The position numbers and the translations under genes are program-made. Under the pieces are notes generated by a model that had not been told where the DNA came from, made no database searches, and saw nothing but the letters and a program-made list of their open reading frames with translations. A stretch of DNA of 49,036 nucleotides from Pseudomonadota bacterium. GTDB taxonomy: Bacteria; Pseudomonadota; Alphaproteobacteria; Sphingomonadales; Sphingomonadaceae. The stretch is from assembly GCA_029779535.1 (NCBI GenBank), contig JAKPAG010000048.1, positions 1 through 49,036 on the forward strand, written 5' to 3'. Within the stretch, counting starts at the first letter, position 1. Each line of letters starts with the position of its first letter. This document shows, piece by piece, positions 39,680-47,418 of this stretch.

Positions 39680-41041
39680 ATGCTACGTCGTTCGATCACG
39701 CTGACCGTTGCTGCAGCGGCGCTTGCCACTCCCGCCCTGGCCGAACCGGGCGTCACCATCACGATCTATGCCGATAACCAGGCGCTGGTGCAGGACACCC
39801 GGGCGATCACCTTTACCGGGCAGCGCCAGCGGGTCGAGTTCAAGAACGTCTCGGCTCAGATCCGCCCGGAAACCGCCTCGCTCAACGCCGGCGACATGGC
39901 GATCATTGAACAGAACTTCGATTACGACCTGCTGAGCCCGGCCAAGATCATGGAAAATGCCGTGGGGCAGACCATCACCCTGGTTCGCACCAACCCGGCG
40001 ACGGGCGCGGAAACGCGCGAACAGGCAGTGGTGCTGGCGGCCAACGGCGGCGTCGTGCTGCAGATCGGGAGCCGCATCGAAGTGCTGCGCGACGATGGCC
40101 TGCCGGTGCGGGTGATCTTTGACAAGGTTCCGCCCAACATGCGCGCCGAACCCACCCTGTCGATGCTGGTCCAGGGCGCCGCCGGCACGCGCGAAGCATC
40201 GCTGCGCTATCTCACCCCGGGTCTGGGCTGGCGGGCGGACTATGTCGCCCTGTTCGACGAGGCCAAGGGCCAGATCGACGTCCAGGGCTGGGTCACGCTG
40301 ACCAACAATTCGGGCACCACTTATGACAACGCGCAGACCGTGCTGGTGGCCGGCACCCCGCGCCTGATCGGCCAGCGCAATTCGCCGCGCTACAATGGCG
40401 GGCTGGTCGAGGCCGGGACCGAGACGGGCAGCCGCGAACGGCTGGGCGACTATTACCTTTATCCGCTGGCCGAACGCACGACCATCGCCAACATGCAGAC
40501 CAAGCAGGTCAGTTTCCTCGATGTTCACGGCGCGCCGGCCAGCCACGGTTACGAAGCGAGTTTCGGCTGGCTGCAGACTGCGGACCAGCCACTCAGCGCG
40601 GCGACGGTCTATCAGTTCAGCAACAGCGCCCAGGGCGGGTTGGGCGACCAACTGCCCGCCGGGATCGTGCGCTTCTACATCAAGGATTCGCGCGGCCAGG
40701 CGCAGTTCATCGGCGAACATGCGATCGGCCACACCCCGATGGGTTCGAAGCTGTCGATCAGCACCGGCGACGCCTTTGACGTGAAGGTCCAGCCGGTGGT
40801 CGAGGACCGCCAACGCCTCTCCAGCAGCCGCTGGAAGACCACAATGCGCTATACCCTGTCCAATGCCCTGCCCAAGCCGGTGACGGTGCGGGTGGTCCAG
40901 CGCGGGCTGTGGGGCGATACCAAGGTATCTGCCGAAAGCCGCAAGAGCGAAAGGCTCGACGCGGATTCGGTCGCCTGGAACGTGCCGGTGCCGGCCAATG
41001 GCAAGGTGGACCTGAACGCCACGTTCGATTCGCGCTACTGA
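39680..41041 (+). CDS. DUF4139 domain secreted protein (first of tandem pair)
   Basis: A 453-residue protein with a signal peptide (MLRRSITLTVAAAALATPALA). The mature part is beta-rich: an N-terminal DUF4140-like stretch (TITIYADNQALVQDTRAI...EFKNVSAQIRPETASL) and a C-terminal DUF4139 region (YLTPGLGWRADYVALFDEAKG; VQGWVTLTNNSGTTYDNAQT; LLDYYLYPLAERTTI-type strands). The domain's function is not known. AGGAGAGG lies seven to eight bases before the ATG. The paralogue starts 11 bases downstream, with the same domain but a longer linker. Confidence 0.85.
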   Translation: MLRRSITLTVAAAALATPALAEPGVTITIYADNQALVQDTRAITFTGQRQRVEFKNVSAQIRPETASLNAGDMAIIEQNFDYDLLSPAKIMENAVGQTITLVRTNPATGAETREQAVVLAANGGVVLQIGSRIEVLRDDGLPVRVIFDKVPPNMRAEPTLSMLVQGAAGTREASLRYLTPGLGWRADYVALFDEAKGQIDVQGWVTLTNNSGTTYDNAQTVLVAGTPRLIGQRNSPRYNGGLVEAGTETGSRERLGDYYLYPLAERTTIANMQTKQVSFLDVHGAPASHGYEASFGWLQTADQPLSAATVYQFSNSAQGGLGDQLPAGIVRFYIKDSRGQAQFIGEHAIGHTPMGSKLSISTGDAFDVKVQPVVEDRQRLSSSRWKTTMRYTLSNALPKPVTVRVVQRGLWGDTKVSAESRKSERLDADSVAWNVPVPANGKVDLNATFDSRY

Positions 41042-41052
41042 GGACTGCGCCC

Positions 41053-42705
41053 TTGCGCCCCCTCGCCTCGATCCTCGCCGCCACGCTGGCGCTGCTTGCC
41101 GCCCCGGCGCTGGCGCAGGACGTTGCCGCGTCCGAGCCGGTGGACACCTCGGTCACGATCTACCGCGCGCCGTGGCGCAATGGCGGCTCGATCAGCCTTG
41201 ATTCGCTGGGCGGGTTTGCCGTGGTCACCGAAACGCGCCGGGTGACGATCCCGGCCGGGCGCAGCAGGCTTCGCTTTGTCGGGGTGGTCGATGGCATCGT
41301 GCCGGAAAGCGCGATTGTCACCGGCCTGCCGGGCGGCGTGATCGAAAAGAACCGCGATGCCGCCCTGCTCTCGCCCGCGACCTTGCTGCGCGCCTCGCTT
41401 GGCAAGCAATTGCTGCTCAAGCGCGCCAATCCGGCGACGGGCAAGGTCACTTTCGTTCCGGCCGAAGTCACCTCGGCCAACGAAACCGGTGTGATGCTGC
41501 GCACCAAGGACGGGATCGAGGCGCTGCGCTGTTCGGGCGCGCCCGAAGCGCTACGGTATGAGCCGGGCACCGGCGGTCTTTCCGCCCGCCCCACCATGTC
41601 GATCCAGACCCGCAGCGCCCGCGCGCTGACCGCCACGGTCACCCTGACCTATATCGCCCAGGGGTTCGACTGGTCGGCCAATTACACCGCGCAGGTCAGC
41701 CCGGATGGCAAGACCATGGACCTGGGCGGCTGGATCACCCTGGCCAACGGCAATTCGGTCAGCCTCAACAACGCCCAGACCCAGATCGTCGCCGGCGGGT
41801 TGAACCGCGCCTATGTGCGCCAGTTCGCCAATGCCATGCCCCGCGCGCTGGCCAGCTGCTGGCCGATGCAGAAGACCAGCGACGTGCCGTTGAAGCCCGA
41901 GCGGCCCTATGAATTGGTGCAGCCGTTCCTGGGGCTGGCCTATGACAGCTTCGATGCGGAGCTGAGCAGCGCCGAACTGCGCAAGATGAACCGCATGGCC
42001 CTACCGATGATGGCCATGGCCCCGCCGCCGCCTCCACCGCCCCCCGCTCCGCCGCCGCCCGTGGCCGAGCAGTTGGGCGATCTAAAGCTGTACCGCGTGG
42101 CCGAGCGCACCACCGTGGCGGCCCGCCAGATGAAGCAGACCCGCCTGATCGAGCAGCGCGGCGTCCCGTTCGAACGGATCTACCAGGCCGAATTTTCCGC
42201 CAGGTCGTGGAGCGACATCATCAGCGAGGTCAAGGCCACTCCGTTGCTGCGCACCCGCAACGACAAGGCGAGCCAGCTGGGCCTGCCGCTGCCGGCCGGG
42301 TCGTTCCTGGTCGAACAGGAGCAGTCCGGCCGGGCGATGCTGGTGGGCGAACCGGAGCTGGCCGATACGGCCGTGGGCGAGAAGATCGAGCTGCGGCTTG
42401 CCCCCGCCCCGGACGTCACCGTGACCCGCACCGTCCTGGCGGCGAGCAAGGACCGGACACAGGTCCCGATGCTCAGCGCCGCGCTGTTCGACCGGCTCAG
42501 CAAGGGCGAGCAGGTCCAGCGGCTTCAGATCGCCAATGCGGGCGCGGTGCCGATCCAGCTGGAAGTGAAATACTACACCGCCGACGCCCAGCGCCTGGCC
42601 GATGCTGACCGCCCGCTGGACAAGGTGGATGGCCGGTATGTGCTGCGCGTGGAAGTGCCTGCCAACGACAAGCTCGTCATCCACTACGCCGTGCTGGGAA
42701 TCTAG
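41053..42705 (+). CDS. DUF4139 domain secreted protein (second of tandem pair), probable TTG start
   Basis: A 550-residue paralogue of the upstream protein. The TTG at 41053 follows GAGG with good spacing and opens a signal peptide (LRPLASILAATLALLAAPALA). No ATG or GTG fits this position, and the frame upstream lies inside the preceding gene. The mature part shows VTIYRAPWRNGGSISL, the shared IAQGFDWSANYTAQV and LGGWITLANGNSVSLNNAQT, and KLYRVAERTTVAARQMKQT. A Met/Pro-rich linker (about 317-340, with an eight-proline run) splits the DUF4139 domain. Two pairs of cysteines absent from the first protein may form disulfides. The stop sits in a 16-base palindrome shared with the convergent crp-like stop. 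Confidence 0.83.
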   Translation: MRPLASILAATLALLAAPALAQDVAASEPVDTSVTIYRAPWRNGGSISLDSLGGFAVVTETRRVTIPAGRSRLRFVGVVDGIVPESAIVTGLPGGVIEKNRDAALLSPATLLRASLGKQLLLKRANPATGKVTFVPAEVTSANETGVMLRTKDGIEALRCSGAPEALRYEPGTGGLSARPTMSIQTRSARALTATVTLTYIAQGFDWSANYTAQVSPDGKTMDLGGWITLANGNSVSLNNAQTQIVAGGLNRAYVRQFANAMPRALASCWPMQKTSDVPLKPERPYELVQPFLGLAYDSFDAELSSAELRKMNRMALPMMAMAPPPPPPPPAPPPPVAEQLGDLKLYRVAERTTVAARQMKQTRLIEQRGVPFERIYQAEFSARSWSDIISEVKATPLLRTRNDKASQLGLPLPAGSFLVEQEQSGRAMLVGEPELADTAVGEKIELRLAPAPDVTVTRTVLAASKDRTQVPMLSAALFDRLSKGEQVQRLQIANAGAVPIQLEVKYYTADAQRLADADRPLDKVDGRYVLRVEVPANDKLVIHYAVLGI

Positions 42706-42718
42706 GCCGCGCGGCCTA
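42703..42718. repeat. Perfect 16-base palindrome over two convergent stop codons
   Basis: TAGGCCGCGCGGCCTA begins with the TAG stop of the DUF4139 gene and ends with the TAG stop (read on the minus strand) of the Crp-like gene. It leaves no room for a longer terminator, and the hairpin it forms has almost no loop. Confidence 0.75.
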
Positions 42719-43384
42719 ATCCGGAGCACGCGTCGCCAGCCAGGCCGACAACGCCTTGCGATCAAGGATCCGCAGGCTGCGATAGCCAGTCTCGATCAGG
42801 CCCGCGCGCTTGAGCACGCCAAGCGCCTTGGACAGGGTCATCACCGAAGTGCCGAGCAGCGCGGCCAGATCGTCCTGCACGCATTCGATCGTGCCGGGCG
42901 GATTGCCCTGGGTGCGCAGCGACAGCAGGATCTTGGCGAGGTGAACTTCGCGCGGGAGGGCCCGCAGGTCATCGCTCATCGCCATGGCGCCCGATAGGCG
43001 CAGCGCCGTGATCCGGTAGAGCGCCAGCGCCACCACCGGATTTTCGAGAACTTTGGCAAAGGCATCGGCATCGTAGTGATCAAGCCGCACCGCGCCGACC
43101 GCCACCGCATCATGCGTGCGCCGCTGCCGCCCGCCGTGCAGCAACACATCGCCAAAGTGCTGGCCGGGCTGGATCGAACTGACGAAGGTCTGCGTGCCAT
43201 CGGCATGGAGCCGGGTCAGCCGGACCTGGCCAGAAATCACCACGCACATCGACAGATCGCGGTCGCCTCGGCGGTGGATAAGCTCACCATCCTGATAGCT
43301 GCGGCGGGTGCCGAGCGCGGCCAGCCAGTGGCGCTGCTCATCGGACAAAAGGTCAAGCAGGGCTAGGCCGGCAAGGGCAATCAT
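42716..43384 (-). CDS. Crp/Fnr family transcriptional regulator
   Basis: A 222-residue regulator with a cyclic-nucleotide-binding-like N-terminal domain (about 10-125, with ELIHRRGDRDLSMCVVISGQVRL and QPGQHFGDVLLHGG) and a winged HTH (about 150-215; DLAALLGTSVMTLSKALGVLKRAGLIE). The cysteine pattern for an oxygen-sensing 4Fe-4S cluster (FNR) is absent, and the cAMP-contact residues of Crp are not clearly present. The effector is unknown. ATG at 43384 is preferred to TTG at 43405. A TATAAA-like -10 lies at 43410-43415. Confidence 0.85.
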   Translation of the reverse strand: MIALAGLALLDLLSDEQRHWLAALGTRRSYQDGELIHRRGDRDLSMCVVISGQVRLTRLHADGTQTFVSSIQPGQHFGDVLLHGGRQRRTHDAVAVGAVRLDHYDADAFAKVLENPVVALALYRITALRLSGAMAMSDDLRALPREVHLAKILLSLRTQGNPPGTIECVQDDLAALLGTSVMTLSKALGVLKRAGLIETGYRSLRILDRKALSAWLATRAPD

Positions 43385-43551
43385 CGCCGCGTCTGCAATT
43401 CCCAAAAAGTTTATAGTCAGGCCGGCATAGCCCGGCTTAGGCAGATCGGCAACATAGCAGCTTCGGGTCGCGATGCGCGGTGGGGGCCGCGCACCGGAGT
43501 GGGACGGGGGAACGGGCGTCGCACCGAAAGGCTGCGGCGCCCACCTTCGTT

Positions 43552-43580
43552 TTGACAGTCCGCTTTCACCGATGAGATCA
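43552..43580 (+). promoter_or_regulatory. Weak candidate promoter of the MoxR gene
   Basis: A consensus TTGACA (43552-43557) is followed after 17 bases by AGATCA, a poor -10. It is the only consensus -35 in the longest gap of the window, which otherwise holds no open frame or RNA gene that I can see. Confidence 0.25.
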
Positions 43581-43616
43581 AGTAGCCCCTTGCCACCAAA
43601 GTGCCTGCCGCCTATC

Positions 43617-43636
43617 GTTTAACCAAGCGATTAAAC
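43617..43636. promoter_or_regulatory. Inverted repeat in the MoxR leader, possible operator
   Basis: GTTTAACCAAGCGATTAAAC has perfect six-base arms around eight bases, ending 17 bases before the MoxR ATG and just upstream of its GGGGGAGA ribosome binding site. The AT-rich arms stand out in GC-rich surroundings. The spacing suits a TetR-type or similar dimeric repressor; no regulator is assigned. Confidence 0.45.
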
Positions 43637-43653
43637 AACACGGGGGAGAACCC

Positions 43654-44496
43654 ATGCGTTTCGAAGGCACCAGCAACTACGTCGCCACCGATGACCTGAA
43701 AGTGGCGGTCAACGCCGCGGTGCTGCTGCGCCGCCCTTTGCTGGTCAAGGGTGAGCCCGGCACCGGCAAGACCGTGCTGGCCCACGAAATCGCCAAGGCG
43801 GTGAACGCCCCGCTGATCGAATGGCACGTCAAGAGCACGACCAAGGCGCAGCAGGGCCTGTATGAATACGACGCCGTGGCCCGCCTGCGCGATGGCCAGT
43901 TGGGCGATGAACGCGTTCACGACATTTCGAACTACATCAAGAAGGGCAAGCTGTGGGAGGCTTTCGTTGCGCCCCAGCTGCCGGTGCTGCTGATCGACGA
44001 AATCGACAAGGCCGACATCGAGTTCCCGAACGACCTGCTTCAGGAACTCGACCGGATGAGCTTCGACGTCTACGAAACGCGCGAAACAATCGCGGCCAAG
44101 GAACGCCCGATCGTGGTCATCACCAGCAACAACGAAAAGGAACTGCCCGACGCGTTCCTGCGCCGGTGTTTCTTCCACTACATCAAGTTCCCCGATCGCG
44201 ACACGATGCAGGCGATCATCGACGTCCACTTCCCCGGCATCCAGAAGACGCTGGTTTCGAAGGCGATGGACGTATTCTACGAAGTGCGCGAAGTGCCGGG
44301 GCTGAAGAAGAAGCCCTCGACCTCGGAACTGCTCGACTGGCTCAAGCTCCTGCTCAACGAGGACATGCCGCTCGACGTGCTGCAGAACCGCGACCCGACC
44401 AAGGCGATCCCGCCGCTCCACGGCGCGCTGCTCAAGAACGAGCAGGACGTCATGCTGTTCGAACGCCTGGCCTTCATGGCGCGGCGGCAGAGCTGA
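43654..44496 (+). CDS. MoxR family AAA+ ATPase
   Basis: A 280-residue AAA+ chaperone-like ATPase. Walker A is GEPGTGKT (33-40), Walker B is VLLIDEIDKAD (111-121), sensor 1 is TSNNEKELPDAFLRRC, and the MoxR lid domain follows. The sequence EWHVKSTTKAQQGLYEYD is characteristic of this subgroup. MoxR proteins usually work with a VWA protein to insert cofactors or remodel complexes; the likely partner is the CoxE-like protein at 46183-47364. GGGGGAGA lies about five bases before the ATG. Confidence 0.92.
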   Translation: MRFEGTSNYVATDDLKVAVNAAVLLRRPLLVKGEPGTGKTVLAHEIAKAVNAPLIEWHVKSTTKAQQGLYEYDAVARLRDGQLGDERVHDISNYIKKGKLWEAFVAPQLPVLLIDEIDKADIEFPNDLLQELDRMSFDVYETRETIAAKERPIVVITSNNEKELPDAFLRRCFFHYIKFPDRDTMQAIIDVHFPGIQKTLVSKAMDVFYEVREVPGLKKKPSTSELLDWLKLLLNEDMPLDVLQNRDPTKAIPPLHGALLKNEQDVMLFERLAFMARRQS

Positions 44497-44517
44497 GTGC
44501 CCGCCGCCGCTGCGGGG

Positions 44518-45261
44518 TCACTCCTTCGGCGGCCCCAGCCGTTCCATCGGCACTTCGGCGAACATGCGCTGCACCGCCGGGCGCTGGTTGATCTGCGCGA
44601 TCCAGCGCATCAGCCCCGGCGTGTCGGCCTTGTTCACCAGGTCGGCAAAGCCGTGCTGCATGCCGTTGGCGATCGCGAAATTGCAGATGTCGGCCAGGGT
44701 ATACATTCCGCCCGCCAGCCATTCATGCTCGCGCAGGTGATCGTCGAGCCGGCGGACCGAAACGGCAATCTTGCGCATTTCCTCGTCCAGCAGGTCCTGC
44801 GGGAAGCCTTCGCGCGCGCGGCGCCATTTGACCTGCTGTTCCGGGATTGGAATCTTCTTGAGGTGCTCCTCGAACTCCTCGTCGCTCAGTGCCTTGGCCA
44901 TGTGGCTGACACCGCGGTGCCAGCCGATCGTGGAGACGCACCAGCAGAAGTATTCGTCGACCCACTTGGTCCATACGCGCATGTCGGCTCGGTCGGCCAG
45001 GTCATCGGGGCGCAGCTTCACAGCGGTGGGATACTTGTCCTCCAGGTATTCGCAGATCACGGTCGATTCCGTGATCACCCGGTCCCCGTCGACCAGCGCG
45101 GGCACCTGGCCGCGCGGGTTGATCGCCTTGAACCAGTCGCTGTGATGTTCGAACTTGGCCGGGTTGAGCCGGATTCCTTCGAACTCCAGCCCCTTTTCAT
45201 ACAGCGTGAGCAGCGGCTTGAGGGAGTTGGCCCCGGGGCCGAACGAGTAAAGCTTGAGCAT
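44518..45261 (-). CDS. Glutathione S-transferase resembling the beta-etherase LigF
   Basis: A 247-residue cytosolic GST. The thioredoxin-fold N-terminal domain (1-80) reads LKLYSFGPGANSLKPL with the probable thiol-contact serine S13, then INPRGQVPALVDGDRVITES. The helical C-terminal domain contains MRVWTKWVDEYFCWCVSTIGW and SDEEFEEHLKKIPIPEQQ. From memory this strongly resembles LigF of Sphingobium SYK-6, which breaks the beta-aryl ether bond of lignin dimers with glutathione. No ligE, ligD or ligG gene is present nearby, so the natural substrate may be another ether or halide. The ATG at 45261 has GAGAGGA upstream. It is divergent from the DUF817 gene, with a palindrome between them. Confidence 0.85.
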   Translation of the reverse strand: MLKLYSFGPGANSLKPLLTLYEKGLEFEGIRLNPAKFEHHSDWFKAINPRGQVPALVDGDRVITESTVICEYLEDKYPTAVKLRPDDLADRADMRVWTKWVDEYFCWCVSTIGWHRGVSHMAKALSDEEFEEHLKKIPIPEQQVKWRRAREGFPQDLLDEEMRKIAVSVRRLDDHLREHEWLAGGMYTLADICNFAIANGMQHGFADLVNKADTPGLMRWIAQINQRPAVQRMFAEVPMERLGPPKE

Positions 45262-45293
45262 GTGGCAGGCGTCCTCTCTGTTTGCGGGCAGCC

Positions 45294-45318
45294 TACATAT
45301 TGTATGTATTACATACAA
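45294..45318. promoter_or_regulatory. Long palindromic operator between LigF-like GST and DUF817 genes
   Basis: TTGTATGTATTACATACAA (45300-45318) is a palindrome with perfect nine-base arms and a single central base. A further half-site TACATA (45294-45299) pairs with the left arm (TACATA-TTG-TATGTA). It lies 33-57 bases before the GST start and 18 bases before the DUF817 start, and is far more AT-rich than its surroundings. It could control both genes. MarR-, GntR- or PadR-type regulators use sites of this style; the regulator is not in the window as far as I can tell. Confidence 0.65.
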
Positions 45319-45335
45319 GTCTTGAGTGGGCCGCG

Positions 45336-46178
45336 ATGAGCGCCCCCGCCCACACCCGGTTCGCCGCAGTCCGCACCGCGCTCGAACAGTACGAGCCGCG
45401 CCCGGGTTGGCACAGCTGGATCTACGAATTTCTGCTGTTCGGCTTCAAGCAGAGCTGGGCCTGCCTGTTCGGCGGCCTGATGCTCGCGCTCTTGCTGGCC
45501 ACGCACCTGTTCTATCCCGCCAATGCTGCGCTGGCCCGGTATGACTTCCTGACGCTCGCGGCCCTGGCGATCCAGGCGGCGATGCTCGCCTTCCGGCTCG
45601 AAACGCTGGAAGAAGCCAAGGTGATCCTGGCCTTTCACGCCGTCGGCACGGTGATGGAACTGTTCAAGACGGCGGCCGGATCGTGGCTATACCCTGAGCC
45701 CAGTCTGCTGCGGATCGGCGGCGTGCCGCTGTTCAGCGGGTTCATGTATGCGGCGGTTGGCAGTTACCTCGCGCGGGTCTGGCGGATCTTCGACTTCCGC
45801 TTCACCGCCTATCCCAGTCCACTCCTGGCCGGGGGCGTGGCCGTGCTGATCTACGTCAACTTCTTTGCCCACCACTGGCTGCCCGATTTTCGGCTGGCGC
45901 TGTTCATCGGCCTCATTGGATTGTTCGCCCGCACCCGCGTCTGGTTCCGCGTCTGGCGTGAAGATCGCTGGATGCCGCTACTGCTGGGCTGGCTGCTGGT
46001 CGCGCTGTTCATCTGGTTTGCCGAGAATATCGGCACTTTCGCCAATGCCTGGCGCTACCCCAGCCAGAAACACGCCTGGGCGATGGTCAGCCCGGCCAAG
46101 CTGGGCGCCTGGTATCTGCTGATGTATATCTCTTTCATTCTGGTCGCGGTGGTGCATAAACCGCAGGGAAAGGCCTGA
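45336..46178 (+). CDS. DUF817 integral membrane protein
   Basis: A 280-residue protein with seven to eight predicted membrane helices. The family hallmarks GFKQSWACLFGGLML, EEAKVILAFHAVGTVMELFKT, PLFSGFMYAAVGSYLARVWRIF and ENIGTFANAWRYP are present. DUF817 has no known function. The start ATG at 45336 has only a weak GAGTGGG in front. It ends four bases before the VWA gene, so both probably share one transcript. Confidence 0.87.
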   Translation: MSAPAHTRFAAVRTALEQYEPRPGWHSWIYEFLLFGFKQSWACLFGGLMLALLLATHLFYPANAALARYDFLTLAALAIQAAMLAFRLETLEEAKVILAFHAVGTVMELFKTAAGSWLYPEPSLLRIGGVPLFSGFMYAAVGSYLARVWRIFDFRFTAYPSPLLAGGVAVLIYVNFFAHHWLPDFRLALFIGLIGLFARTRVWFRVWREDRWMPLLLGWLLVALFIWFAENIGTFANAWRYPSQKHAWAMVSPAKLGAWYLLMYISFILVAVVHKPQGKA

Positions 46179-46182
46179 TCCG

Positions 46183-47364
46183 ATGTTTTTCAATTTCGTG
46201 GATGAACTGCGCGCCGCCGGCATCAAGGCGAGCTTCAAGGAGCACCTGATGCTGCTCGAAGCGCTCGACAAGGACGTGATCGAGCAGACGCCCGAGCAGT
46301 TCTACTATCTCTCCCGCGCGGTCTTCGTGAAGGACGAAGGGCTGCTCGACCGGTTCGACCAGGTGTTCAACAAGGTCTTCAAGGGCCTGCTGACCGACTA
46401 CGGCCAGAACCCGGTCGACATTCCCGAGGACTGGCTCAAGGCCGTGGCGGAAAAGTTCCTCACACCCGAGGAAATGGCCGCGATCGAGAAGCTGGGTTCC
46501 TGGGACGAGATCATGGAGACGCTGAAGAAGCGGCTCGAGGAACAGCAGAAGCGCCACGAAGGCGGGAACAAGTGGATCGGCACCGGCGGGACCAGCCCGT
46601 TCGGAAATAACGGCTACAACCCCGAAGGCGTGCGGATCGGCGGCGAAAGCAAGCACAAGCGCGCCCTGAAGGTGTGGGAAAAGCGCGAGTTCCAGAACCT
46701 CGACAACACGCGCGAGCTTGGCACCCGCAACATCAAGATCGCGCTGCGCCGCCTGCGCCGCTTCGCCCGCGAAGGCAGCCCGGACGAGCTGGATCTTGAC
46801 GGCACGATCGCCGGCACCGCGCGGCAGGGCTGGCTCGACATCAAGATGCGCCCGGAAAAGCGCAACGCGGTCAAGCTGCTGTTGTTCCTCGACGTCGGCG
46901 GATCGATGGACCCGTTCATCAAGCTGGTCGAGGAACTGTTCAGCGCCGCCACGGCGGAATTCAAGAACCTTGAATTCTTCTACTTCCACAACTGCCTGTA
47001 CGAAGGCGTGTGGAAGGACAACAAGCGCCGCTGGAGCGAACGCACCAACACCTGGGACATCCTCCACAAGTACGGGCACGACTACAAGGTGGTGTTCGTC
47101 GGCGACGCGGCGATGAGCCCGTACGAGATCACCCACCCTGGCGGGTCGGTCGAGCATTTCAACGAGGAAGCCGGCAGCGTCTGGTTGCAGCGGGTGGCGC
47201 ACGTATATCCGGCAACGGTGTGGATCAACCCGGTGCCGGAAAAGCAGTGGTCCTATTCGCAGTCGACCAAGATGATCCGCGAAGCGGTGGGCGGCTCGAT
47301 GTTCCCGCTGACCCTGGAAGGCCTCGACAACGCGATGCGCGAGCTGACCCGTAAAAAGCATTGA
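46183..47364 (+). CDS. VWA domain protein, CoxE-like (MoxR partner)
   Basis: A 393-residue cytosolic protein. The N-terminal helical part (FFNFVDELRAAGIKASFKEH) and a charged middle helix (about 105-128) lead to a Gly/Asn-rich loop. The C-terminal von Willebrand A-like domain (about 228-393) has the metal-site variant DVGGSMD at 237-243 (DxSxS replaced by DxGxS, which I recall as usual in this family). Partner MoxR ATPases act on such proteins for cofactor insertion, as CoxD-CoxE do in CO dehydrogenase; no molybdenum enzyme gene is nearby. It lies directly after DUF817. Confidence 0.88.
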   Translation: MFFNFVDELRAAGIKASFKEHLMLLEALDKDVIEQTPEQFYYLSRAVFVKDEGLLDRFDQVFNKVFKGLLTDYGQNPVDIPEDWLKAVAEKFLTPEEMAAIEKLGSWDEIMETLKKRLEEQQKRHEGGNKWIGTGGTSPFGNNGYNPEGVRIGGESKHKRALKVWEKREFQNLDNTRELGTRNIKIALRRLRRFAREGSPDELDLDGTIAGTARQGWLDIKMRPEKRNAVKLLLFLDVGGSMDPFIKLVEELFSAATAEFKNLEFFYFHNCLYEGVWKDNKRRWSERTNTWDILHKYGHDYKVVFVGDAAMSPYEITHPGGSVEHFNEEAGSVWLQRVAHVYPATVWINPVPEKQWSYSQSTKMIREAVGGSMFPLTLEGLDNAMRELTRKKH

Positions 47365-47380
47365 GTCCTTTGGCGCGTGT

Positions 47381-47399
47381 CTCCCGGTCCAAACGGGAG
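47381..47399. repeat. Small hairpin between the VWA gene and the convergent membrane-protein gene
   Basis: CTCCCG and CGGGAG pair around a seven-base loop, 17 bases after the VWA stop. There is no T run on either strand, so it is at best a weak terminator. Confidence 0.35.
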
Positions 47400-47418
47400 C
47401 AGCGACCTGCTGCCTCAA

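Noticed and set aside
42019..42062. CCG-rich tract as a tandem repeat or slippage site
   Set aside because: It encodes the proline linker of the second DUF4139 protein in frame. The codons are mixed (ccg, cct, cca, ccc), so simple slippage is unlikely.
43385..43653. Small RNA or hidden gene in the longest intergenic gap
   Set aside because: No reading frame with a ribosome binding site and no hairpin followed by a T run is seen. Only the weak promoter and the inverted repeat stand out.
46135..47418. 427-codon minus-strand frame opposite the VWA gene
   Set aside because: The VWA protein is clearly coding. The antisense frame is a codon-bias artefact.
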